DNA from: Echinostoma caproni
Lineage: Eukaryota > Platyhelminthes > Trematoda > Plagiorchiida > Echinostomatidae
Assembly: GCA_900618425.1 (NCBI GenBank)
Contig: UZAN01042852.1
Location: 20,887 to 40,131, forward strand
Direction of reading: 5' to 3'
Length of the DNA stretch: 19,245 nucleotides
Shown: positions 1 to 9,291 of the stretch, piece by piece
Layout of the letters: each line of letters opens with the position of its first letter
How positions within the stretch are numbered: the stretch's first letter is position 1
Program-made: the position numbers and the translations under genes
Notes under the pieces: model-generated
Seen by the model: the letters and a program-made list of their open reading frames with translations, nothing else
Told to the model about the DNA's origin: nothing
The model's database searches: none

Positions 1-412
1 TTCGCAGCCATAGAGCAACACGGTGCGTATCGTTGCGCAATACATACACGCCCTTTCAGTGAAAGGGATATGTCACGCCAGCGCCAGAGATGTCGCAGAT
101 TAGAAAACGTTAACTAGCTTTGATCACCCGTTGAGAGATCTCTTCGCCTACACCTCCGCCAACTGTTATGCGAATCCCGAGGTAGACAAAACTTTCGACT
201 ACCTCCAGGGTTTCATTACCCAACGAAAGCGCACGAACGGGTTCCTGCCAAACTAGCAACAACACTGCACTTTGAAAGTGCAAAGGACGTAACAAGTAAC
301 CTCAATTGCCAAACGATTCAACGACTATTGAATTGTTGGTGCGTTGTCACCGAGTAAGGGAATATCAGCGGCACATGAGCACGACTCTGTCTCCAGGAGG
401 AAAATGGGAGGC
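1..412 (-). mobile_element. Non-LTR retrotransposon fragment (RTE/CR1-like), RT palm to C-terminal part
   Basis: Read on the minus strand, three frames joined by frameshifts give the second half of a reverse transcriptase of a kind I associate with fluke genomes. A decayed catalytic box, Cys-Ala-Ala-Asp in place of Y-x-D-D, lies at 364-375 and is followed by IPLLGDNAPTIQ. Then come RFAPSKC-like residues (about 270-310), VWQEPVRALSLGNETLEVVE (about 196-255), SFVYLGI, an LRHLWRWRDISLSLKGR-like stretch (about 50-105) and VLLYGCE at 1-21. The fragment continues off the window start. In-frame stops and frameshifts make it inactive. The RTE versus CR1 assignment is uncertain. Confidence 0.8.
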
Positions 413-819
413 GTAACAAAATTTCCGTTTCTACCTGGATAGAAATACCACGAATTTAGCTCACACATGATCGCTTACTCTCATCGTGTTCACCCTCGAC
501 AAGCTATGCAGAAATTTGTCACACAAAAGTGAGAAACATAAACCGGTTTGACTGAGCAGTCGATCAAGCCGGTGTACGTATTGGTTCTCAAACTATGGGG
601 CTTGAAACCCGGCCATTCTCATTCATGGCAGATAAATTCCCTGTCGCCAGGCTAAACATCGGGCTGTTTCGTTGTAACTTCAGTTCACTTGCCATCTAAG
701 GGGCTCAGTGTGGGAGAGGAAACAGATTCCAATCAAGTGGTGTTGATCAGACATTGTATTGAAAGGCGATAGATCCTCTTGTGAAAACCACAGAGAAATT
801 AGTTTAATCAACATCGTTC

Positions 820-1965
820 ATCGATTGTCACTGCACATAAACGGTACAAGCATGAGAACCAGGCTGGTGTTAGACTTTGTCGAGGTTGTATAGACCACAT
901 CTTCACTCTTCATCAAGTTCTAGAATACAGACCTTCCTCTCGTACATCTATCATTTCTATCTTCCTCGATCTGAAAGCGTCTCTCGACCCAGTCGACAGC
1001 TCTAAACTCTGGCGCTGCCTGGCTCTGAAGACTGTACACGAGAAGTTTATTTCAATATTGCGATCCTCTTATACTAATAGATGAAGCCGAGTTCGAACTA
1101 ACGACACTTTTTCGCCCGAGTTCGCTACCGAAAGTGGTATTGGTTAGGGTTGCCCCTCTCCCTGCTTCTATTCAACTTTGTCACAATGTAATTTTTGAAA
1201 TAACCCTATCGTTGTGCGCGGAGAGCGGCATCGATTTGCTCCCAGGTGGCAGACTGTCTGACCTGGAGTATGTAGACGACATTGCATTGCTAAGTGAAGA
1301 TCCAAGTAAGTTGCAAGCTTTTCTGGATAGTTTGGGTGCCAGCGTAACCATGTTCAGTGTGTTTTGCACCTTTAAAGCGTGAAATGCTGTTACAAGATTG
1401 GGTTGGCTCAGTCCCTAACCTCACATTGACTAAGGATGTACTAGAGGAGGTTGAAAAATTTTGTTATTTAGGAAACTATATCTCACCTACAGAAGGTGTC
1501 GCAGATGAAGTGTCGGCATTTGCCAACTTGAGACCTTTGTGGCGCTGTCGCGACATCCGGCTGTCTGCGGGAGGGTCGACTATACGCTGCAGCAGTTCGG
1601 TCAGTTCTGCTCGACGGTGTAGAGATTCGGTCATTAAGGAAACGGGATGAAAATAGATTGTCGGTGTTCGAACACCGCGGTCTACGTCGCATTGGACGAG
1701 TCTGGTGGGGAAATCGGACGAGCAATGCTGAGGGTAGGAGCACAGTTTTAGGTGGTCACGGTCGTCCACTGGTGCAAGTGGTCGACCTCCATAGATTACG
1801 CTAATTGGGGCATGTGTTACGCATGTCACCAAATAGGTCGCCTTGGTGCACAATTGCCGAGGAAGGTAGTGGGTGGAAAAAAGCCAAGGGTGGTCCAAAT
1901 AAGACCAGGCATGAGAGTATGAAAAACCTAACTAGGAGACTGGATCACATAGGTCGTGACTAAAA
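820..1965 (+). mobile_element. Non-LTR retrotransposon fragment (RTE/CR1-like), most of the RT and C-terminal region
   Basis: This is the same family as the fragment at 1-412, in the opposite orientation. The frame from about 821 has HENQAGV (851-871), RGCIDHIFTL, FLDLKA (962-979) and SKLWRCLAL. It is then broken by stops at 1082-1084 and 1145-1147. FSPEFATESGI precedes a degraded G-C-P-S-P. The frame from 1134 contains an intact YVDD catalytic box at 1269-1280, inside LSDLEYVDDIALLSEDP. The frame from 1357 has LLQDWVGSVPNLTLT, VEKFCYLGNYISP and LRPLWRCRDIRLS. Further frames give LSVFEHRGLRRIG (about 1660-1698), VDLHRLR and LGHVLRM, and GWKKAKGGPNKT (about 1870-1905), the usual C-terminal tail of this family. 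The 5' half, including the endonuclease, is missing. It is decayed and not coding for a working protein. Confidence 0.85.
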
Positions 1966-3479
1966 TACAGCAACCAGAATCGGCGCACAAAAGTGCATGT
2001 AGAAGGGGTGTAAAATCTGAAACTGAAGCAACCGTCAAACACTTCACCGTGCACAGTAGTCACAAAGATCTACTGTTCAGCTGTGAAAATCGGTTAGGCC
2101 CAGATAGTTGGAGCAGTGAAAGGTATGACCCGGATAGGAAATATATGTTATTTAGTTGGACGGTAATGAAGTGGTACATCGAACAAGTCTGATAGCGGTG
2201 AAATCAGGACCCCAAAAATGAAAGTAAATAACACTGCTCGACCAGACAGGCTACAGGACAAACATTTTTTCCATATGAATACTAATGGCACATGCTGAAT
2301 TTTTGTGTGAAACTGAAACCAGAGGTGAAAAAACCAGACCCCCACAAATGAATCACTGAATTGAGTTCAGTTCATAAAATCTTGCATATTCGCGTTGCGG
2401 TATCAGTTACGTCATCCATGTACATGTGGGAATAATTCGTCTGAGAAACCAGATCGCAAGGCAAAGGTAAGCGCCGAATAGCAAACTTTCTCCACTTCCC
2501 CTGTTGCCTCTCCTGATAGAGTGGGTTGGGGAGCTGCAACCACCAAGTCCTGTAACTTTGGCAGTGCAAAACGCGTTCAGAATATGACTAAACTAGCACC
2601 CATATCATACGGTGAAGTACATCTGATTTGCTTTAAACGGCACTGGTTAGAATCAACGATACGCCTCATTAGATCGGAACCCGTGATTAAGCAACAAAGA
2701 TCCTAGATAATCAAACAGAGATGATAAACAAGAAATGGTACGCTTAATCGGTGGGGACCAGCTAAACTGGAGCACTAAAAGCATCAGTGCCTAAATGTTT
2801 CAACGTCAGTGGACGGTGTTTGGATCATTCTAACCTACGAATCAGCTGCGATGATTCCGCACGCCCCTCCCCCCTCTCCTGACATACAATGCTTGTTCTT
2901 CTCATTCATTTATAAGGCAGATAAAGCTAAAATGAACCAGTATGTTTAATTTGTCATTCCATTATCCAGTAACCCGACTAAATCAATGAAACCATGTGTT
3001 TATTTCGGATTGAAATCACTGCCACTGTTTGCAAATCATCAAGACCAAGCCGGTCGATGTGCTTCAGAGAAATGTTAACAGTTCACTCGAGAGAACAGCC
3101 CTCAGGAGTAGGTTCTATCAAAGTTCAGTTGGTGCGGTTTCTTCTCGTGTAACTGGTAATTGGACGAGCAATAACCGTCGCAAACACAAAGTAGATAGTG
3201 CGAATAATTTTTACGTAGGAATAATGCACACTTATTCCATCAGAAAACTGAACAAAACAAACTTGAGTGCAAACCATTGCTGTGTGAGATGTATCACAGA
3301 AACGCGCGCGAACAACAGCCTGAAGAGTTACTGATCGTGCGACGTGAACAACGAGGACCTTCGGGTAGGGAATACAGTGCACAACAAACGCTACACGACA
3401 GATCTTTAGGTCATTAATTTCGTAAGCAATAGGAGTGGTTGTCACATTGAGAAAAGAATAATATTACATGAGAGTATAG

Positions 3480-3640
3480 GAGGATTTGATTTAATTAAGC
3501 TGGGAAGCACTGAGCAGCTGTTTCGATTTGGTTGGGTCTCAGCAGCAGTGCGAATCCATCGACCCAACTGGGGATCGAACCCGGGACCTCACAGGCAGAA
3601 CACAAGCATGCTACCCACTCGACCACTGGGCAGCCGATCA
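3480..3640 (-). repeat. tRNA-derived SINE-like element
   Basis: The minus strand from about 3636 shows an internal RNA polymerase III promoter. TGGTCGAGTGG (about 3617-3627) matches the A-box consensus TRGYNNARNNG at every fixed position. GGTTCGATCCC follows about 35 bases later as a B box. The T-arm CCGGG-TTCGATC-CCCAG pairs at four of five positions, but no clean anticodon arm forms, so this is not a functional tRNA. About 100 bases of non-tRNA body follow, ending near an AATTAAATCAAATC stretch. The outer limits are approximate. Confidence 0.65.
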
Positions 3641-4368
3641 GGTCGTTTTTTATTTTCCATTTACACAATATAGCACAACCCATCTTTGCTAGCTTGTTGC
3701 GAGTACCGATCCTTGTTCATCTCCGAACTAGACTCCCAAGTTATGACTCAGCTTGTAACTTTTACAACCTGATTGATTGTTGCAGCTGTTGTAGCTTTTC
3801 AGTTCACACGACGAATTCCCTCTAAGAAAAGAATAATGATATGCGGCACACATTGAGAGCAGAACAGTTCGCGTTCGGAGTGCGGAATAAGAAAAGTGCT
3901 AACACAGCACCCGGAAATTGCCGTTTGGGTTTTATCTTTGGAACCAATCCACAAATGACAGCGATCAGTGCAGGGGTAATTATGATTCTACATTTTTTTG
4001 CAGCGCAGTTTGCAAAATACGATTCAGACGTCATTTCGAACGCCTTAAAGATGAGACTGATTCTCAACAAAAAAGCGAGTTATTTTGGAATACAAACTGT
4101 TTCTAAATGGTGATTTAATAAATTTAACTCAACACAATATTAATGAGCATTGATTTACAAGAGTTGGCATCGATAAAATGGCTTTCTACTGATTGATCAG
4201 TTTGTTGAAAACCAGTCCTTATAAACATTCCGGCCGGATTTCGCGTATTCTCACCATTAGTATTGCTGAGTTGAATTGGAATACATACACAAAAACACAT
4301 TCTTCGTGGAGTAAAGTACATATACAACAACCGAATCCTAGCAGTCACTGAACAAGGCAAACACCAAC

Positions 4369-4596
4369 CTGCCATGTAAATGCGTCTCCACGTTGTTTTT
4401 CAGCTTCCAACTCCCGAGCACTTCGGGGAAACGCATTGCGCCAGAACAGTAACATTTTGGGCAAATGTGGTTTGACCAAATCCGGTCCCAAGGTCATACA
4501 AGCGGCCAGCAAGGTCCATCCAGCCTGTGTTCGAGGCAGTGTGAGGCGACTGTTCTGATTTGCAGCACGTAACAGTTCGTCGGATAGAGTGAACAC
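4369..4596 (-). CDS. HEATR5: HEATR5, internal exon C (most conserved segment)
   Basis: This is the third exon in gene order: 76 codons, phase 0 at both ends. The peptide starts [20 protein letters not shown] and continues through [36 protein letters not shown] and [15 protein letters not shown]. This is the best match in the window. Vertebrate HEATR5B has almost the same wording (AQNSRLSLQRTQAGWLLL, MTLGPSVV, HLPKMLLLWRNVFPRS, ELEAEKARGDSFTWQ). The acceptor is atatgcag before 4596. The donor is cag|gttggt, weaker than the consensus, but it falls exactly where the known proteins continue with Val. The next exon should begin with a VTLEGRAGAL-like peptide. I do not find it between 1 and 4368, so it probably lies beyond the window edge. 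The protein role is as for exon A. Confidence 0.95.
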
Positions 4597-6523
4597 CTGC
4601 ATATTTGAGTGAATCGAATAACCCCGAGGGGATCAAAAAGAGATTTGCCTGTTGTAGTGAATTTTAATCAGAGCGGGGCGGATAGTTTATGTTTAGTCTC
4701 TAACCTACTTTCGAGCGGACAGATGCAAGCAGTCGGACAGGATTGTAAACATGAGCGAAAATGAACATGTACATATGAACCGGGGGGGGGGGATGTGCCC
4801 ATGCTTAAACAAACAGATTGTATATGGATGAGGGGAGCCAGGGTGATGGTGATAGTTAGCACGGTTGTATGAAAGACAATGTGAGAAAATATTTCTCGCC
4901 TAGATGAAGTGATTAACTGAACTGCCGCACGCTTCAAATGAAACTCGAACAATCAAGATGGAATTGATCCAGTACGCGATCGAACAAACGGATGAATTTT
5001 CGACCGGATTTGAAAAGTCCGACAGTGTTCGTGATAGACTGATGGTTACGGTGGCAGGAATGACCGTAGGAGAAGCAGTCAACTACTAAGTGATAGCTGT
5101 GTTCAGTTCTATTTGAAAAACTGTTAATCCTGTGCAGTCATGCTCTGGTTTCGAACGTTGCTTCACGGTCAAACATCGAGTGCAAAACAAAAACAGACCG
5201 AAGGAAGATCAAGAGTATTTTTGGAGCAATGATAATTACATAGAATTCAATATATGTACATTAATTGTTCACAAGCCTAATAGTGAGATAAATTCGGATC
5301 CTCGTAAGCAAAGTGCAAAGATATTATGCACGTCAAAATTAAGAGTACAACCAATTCTCTTTTCATCTTACTTCGTGAATGCAAGATTTACAAAGATCAG
5401 TTCTAGTGTAGCGAAACCTAAAGGGAATCTCTACTAAGAAATGCAAGAAAATATAGCGTATCATTAGAATGTGGAAATATTCGTGCCAAATATGCACACA
5501 CGTCTGAAACCAGACAGTGCCAAACAAATCATGGTACAATAATTTTTATAAAAAAAGAAAAACGTTCCATGATTTGCATGTGGGCGGACTACTGCCAGGT
5601 TGCTTAGGCCAAGGCAGGTGAATTTTATTGAGGAATCCACAACCGTAGTCTTTGGCTGGCCCAAGCCTGAACCACAAGACCTCGGGGCGGTGTGTGAAAA
5701 CCGCGTTCCATTGTTTGAGTGAGCTGCCGCTACCTGTGTTGTGGCCCATAGTTTCAGGCCCCCATTGGGAAAACCATTTTCTTATTTGCCAGATTGTTTC
5801 TCTCACTCCCAAAACATATGAGATGCCTCCTTTTTGCACCAACCACAGGATAACACAGAGTTCAACTAGTGAACATTAACGATGGGAACGAGCAGGCATG
5901 GATATACGTACCGAGTCCAGAAATGCAACAATGTGAAGAATTATTGTACAACAACGATTTGCGCCACGACCAAATGAGGACGACTCTACACACAGGTTTA
6001 CCCTAGAGTTCATCAGACTGCTTCCAAATGCAAGAGAGTTCGTCATTTATTACCCACTGTGCTGATGAAGCGTATCGTATGATCGGTGACCTATGTACTC
6101 GACAGAAGCACAGAAATGGTCGGACTATGTGGGACATGGCACAGAGGTAAGGAGAATTTTACCGTGTAGATCGCTTTAGAGACCTCGTAACTGGAACAAT
6201 TAGCGGATGATATTACTGGGTTTTGTAAACCATGGGTACCGTGCGCCTACTTACTTTCGCTATGCATTTTATTAACCCGAATTACATGTTTATCCTGTCA
6301 CAGTCCTCGTCTATTTATTCCTATTCGTCCACTACTTTTCATGGGGGGCCAGATTCAGTGCACGAAAGTGCAACAATGGTGTTTGTACAAACTGGAACAG
6401 AGGGGGAATGTCCATAACAAGTGGAACAGAAATTTTCGGATAGTACAACACTGGATTGTTGTCCTCGAGCAATCAAACAAAAGAAAATACAAAACAGACT
6501 GAACGCCACAAGCACAGACGCAC
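4597..6523 (-). other. HEATR5 intron between exons B and C (phase 0)
   Basis: This 1927-base intron runs from the donor gtgcgt (complement of 6518-6523) to the acceptor atgcag before exon C. It contains a run of ten or so G residues near 4781-4791 and a GC-richer block at about 5570-5860 that may be a repeat. I see no coding exon inside it. Confidence 0.9.
5570..5860. repeat. Possible dispersed repeat, GC-richer block open on both strands
   Basis: This block is richer in G and C than its surroundings and is open over long stretches on both strands: minus 5546-5842 (98 codons) and plus 5652-5879 (75 codons). Neither peptide matches a protein family I know. I have a weak impression that similar wording recurs in fluke predicted proteins, which would fit an interspersed repeat, but I cannot confirm it. 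It has edge sharpness but no visible target duplication or terminal repeat. It lies inside an intron. Confidence 0.3.
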
Positions 6524-6804
6524 TTGTCGTAGTCGATTAGCTGGAATGCCCAAGGGGCTCACACTAGCTCCGGCCAATATCCCCGCAATAGCATTGCTGT
6601 AGCCCAGGATAGCTTCTGAATTGTTGCGTTGAGCTTGTTGAAGCGAGGCTATGCATCGATCCAGTAGGACGGTACGCTGACTCGGTAACACGATGGTCAA
6701 TTGTCGCAAACAATTTGCGGCAGCCAAACGAACTGGGGCACTGCTGTGACTCAGAGCACTGCACAACAAATCGGGTAATTGAACCGGCGACTCCACAAGT
6801 TGAC
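6524..6804 (-). CDS. HEATR5: HEATR5, internal exon B (HEAT repeat, conserved GIP segment)
   Basis: This is the second exon in gene order. The lone base left over from exon A plus the first two bases here make a Gly codon, and 93 full codons follow. The peptide runs GQLVESPVQLPDLLCSAL, then a HEAT-repeat pair of helices (SAPVRLAAANCLRQLTIVLP), then LLDRCIASLQQAQ, SEAILGYSNAIAGILAGA and SPLGIPANRLRQ. Vertebrate HEATR5 proteins have the same order: a MAARLAAAWCLRC helix, VALP, LDRCxERL, SPEAVSGYSxAxAALLG and CPLGIPHAKGK. The acceptor has a good pyrimidine tract (tactttttccccag) and the donor is caa|gtgcgt. The exit phase is 0, which matches exon C. The Arg in VRLAAA and the Asp-Arg of LLDRC are intact. 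Together the codon-phase agreement, the conserved order and the absence of stops make this a near-certain exon. Whether the product is nearer HEATR5A or HEATR5B cannot be said, as invertebrates usually have one gene. Confidence 0.95.
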
Positions 6805-9291
6805 CTGGGGAAAAAGTATGTATGAAAAGAGCAAGTAGGTGTTGGACGAGCAAATAAAATTTGTCAGGTACACACCGCCCAAATGGTGAGTAAAGTGTTC
6901 TAAATTCATACAATAGAAAACAACTAGCTTAATATTTACGCTGCACAGCCTAGTGGGTTGAACGAAAGGATTGGATCAACTTTACAGTTGCAGACTATCT
7001 GTCCAATTATGGAAACAAAAATCTGTACCGAACCACAAAATGTCCTGATAGGATAGACAGTGTTATGCACCATAGGACAGTGTTGTTGACTCCTACTAAA
7101 ACGAGGTTTGAGCTTTTAACGTGGAAAAACCAACAGTTATAAGATCAGTTGGAAGAAAATGTCACAGCTGAAGTCATTCGCTGCGGTCAACACGAAAATC
7201 CTGTTGAGAAACGGACTAGTCGAAATGATGAATGGGTCAACACTTTCTCATTTTGCTTCCTCAAATGTGCACAAGTATCCCTGAATCCGATCGTTGTGAT
7301 GCCTGTTACTTGCCCTGCCCCCCCACCCCCCAAAAAAACCGTTAATTCGAATCCTATGCAACCCACACATTTACTTCAAGTTTAGGCAGATGAAACATAT
7401 GGTAACGGTTAGTGCGGTTTATTTCATAAGTTTAATGACAGTGGTAATAGTGATTAATTTTGCAATATAGTTATATGGGTAATTGTTCATTCGGCTCAGT
7501 TACCTTTTCCCTTTATCAAGACTGTTAAGTTTAGTTTAGTTTCGAAACCTCTTAACACGACCACGAGCGAGGCATTCACTTAAAGAGTTTACAGTAGGCA
7601 TGAAGGTATGAGGAAATTGTTTGGTCTAGGGATCACAGATTATTTCCCAAAAATAGGAATCATAGAAAAAGAGAAGGTTGCGTGAATACTCCAAGTCTAC
7701 GATAGGCGAACAGTCGAAACGGGACGGACCTAATTCGATGCTATCACTCCAGAGTCATCAAAAATGGATTTTACTGTCCGCCTTTAGCTGTTCAATTTGT
7801 GATCAATGCAGCGCTACAAATTTCGTGCGCAATTCACCGATCGATTGCACGAGTTGAGCTAGAGTCAAACGAAGGTGAGGATAGGTTAGTCGTTTTTTAT
7901 TGCGTGTTTGGACCATATTGCAACTATAGATGGATGGCGTGACGCGGTATATGGCGAGCTCGCTCGCACACGCACACAAGGAAACAGATGGCATGAAGTT
8001 GTTTGAACCGACCCCTAAGCATGTTCCATTTCACCCCGCCCGTTTCCGATTCCCATCTTCGAGGTTGGGTGAAAGCCTTTCTCGAATACGATCGGCCTGG
8101 TGAAAAGGAGAATAAATTCGAAAGCAAATCAAACTGGGGCGGGGTGGGTGATGGATTTGATCCACGGCATACTCGACTATCAATAACAGACCTGGAATGA
8201 CTTGACAAAACGATAATCTGATTAAGTCTTACAAAACGAGATGCAAAAGAGAGCGACAGAATTTGATAAAAAACACTTTCGAATAACGCCGCATCGTGAA
8301 TAAACAACGAAATATCGTTAAAGGAACTGATAGTTATTTTTACTCCAGAGCTAACTTGAAAACATTTATAATTCAATTCGCACTTCAGGTAAATGGCAAT
8401 GAAACTGAAGTATCGAGACAGTGTGTATACAAATGCATGTTAATATCGAACATTTGTGAAGACGGTTCTACAGATAAATGTCTTTCGGATAGCGCGAGAG
8501 CACGAAATACGTCAACACAATAAGAATCTATTTTAAGAGATGAGATTGCAAACCACGGAAAAAAATAAGAATACGCATTTCAGTGGTAAGAGGTTACAAA
8601 ACTTGAATGCCCAGAACAAGTGAGGTGTGCTTTTGGATTTTAAAAGCATCACTAAGTTGTAAAATAAAACATGAGCCATTATTTATGTTAAAAGATATTA
8701 ATACCCAATTGATAAATTTCGAGTTGGTGATTTCAGGAGACGTCCGGGACGACTAGTAATTACAAAGCTCCAACCGGAACGCCGGTGTCTATCCGTTGCC
8801 GCTCGAGCATGTACTACGATTGTTTGAGTTCTCAGTGTATTATTTCCAGTGATAATTTGATGAAACAGTGAAACATCACATTTCACAACAAACTCATGAA
8901 ATGAGCTTCAGAAATTCTCCTAGTACTAATCAGTTCACAATATACATTTGGAAACAGGTTTCTTTGCCTTATTAGATGAACCATCCCAATGAATTGTGGA
9001 ACTATAATATGATGGATATGACGGTGAATGGTTGAAGTTCTGGACGCGGATGATGGTATTGGAGGCTCATTTGAACTGAGTGCTGTTTGCAGACGTTTCG
9101 TATCCAGACTAGGCGACTTGATACCCGGAAGCCGAACCAACGAAGGGGTCTAGCCGGGATACGAAAAGTTTGCAAACAACACTTCCATCTCGAAGAATCC
9201 TCCAACACCAACGTAAGACGCGATTAGATTGACATCAACTTTCGAAGTCAGTTCATAAGAGCACAATTTGAATGAAAGGTTACTGACTTAC
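6805..9291 (-). other. HEATR5 intron between exons A and B (phase 1)
   Basis: This 2487-base intron runs from the donor gtaagt (complement of 9286-9291) to the acceptor ccccag (complement of 6805-6810). It interrupts a Gly codon. A long inverted repeat lies at 9054-9210, close to the donor. A C-run followed by an A-run lies near 7315-7337. A block near 7950-8210 is open on both strands but unrecognised. I see no gene in 6810-9050. Confidence 0.9.
9054..9210. repeat. Long imperfect inverted repeat (fold-back), about 60-base arms
   Basis: The left arm (9054-9112, starting tggtattggagg and ending tttcgtatccagactag) is matched by the reverse complement of the right arm (9150-9210), which starts tggtgttggagg and ends tttcgtatcccggctag. 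The outer 12 bases agree at 11 positions, and the inner block from agtg to tatcc agrees at most positions. A middle stretch is weaker and needs two small gaps. The loop is 37 bases (9113-9149). The repeat sits in the HEATR5 intron about 80 bases past the exon A donor. It could be a miniature fold-back transposon, or two copies of one repeat inserted head to head. In the transcript it would form a hairpin. Confidence 0.75.

Larger units (their letters stand above)
1..4368 (-). other. HEATR5 intron downstream of exon C, incomplete
   Basis: The intron starts at the donor gttggt (complement of 4363-4368) and continues off the window start, so it is at least 4368 bases long. It carries two retroelement fragments in opposite orientations (1-412 and 820-1965) and a tRNA-like SINE (about 3480-3640). 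The stretches 1970-3470 and 3650-4360 hold only short unrecognised frames. The next expected exon peptide is not visible. Confidence 0.75.

Noticed and set aside
1476..1898. Minus-strand open frame of 140 codons
   Set aside because: It is the shadow of the reverse-transcriptase C-terminal region, which is recognisable on the plus strand.
2372..2569. Minus-strand open frame with a YMDD-like residue group
   Set aside because: The peptide has MYMDDVTDT but none of the surrounding reverse-transcriptase motifs, so the match is chance.
3532..3825. Plus-strand open frame of 97 codons
   Set aside because: Its first third is the antisense of the SINE-like element; the rest resembles no protein.
4781..4791. 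Run of about ten G residues
   Set aside because: Simple homopolymer in an intron; a slippage or assembly feature with no other signal. A single G-run does not make a G-quadruplex.
7315..7337. C-run followed by A-run
   Set aside because: Low-complexity sequence; no tail, promoter or repeat structure around it.
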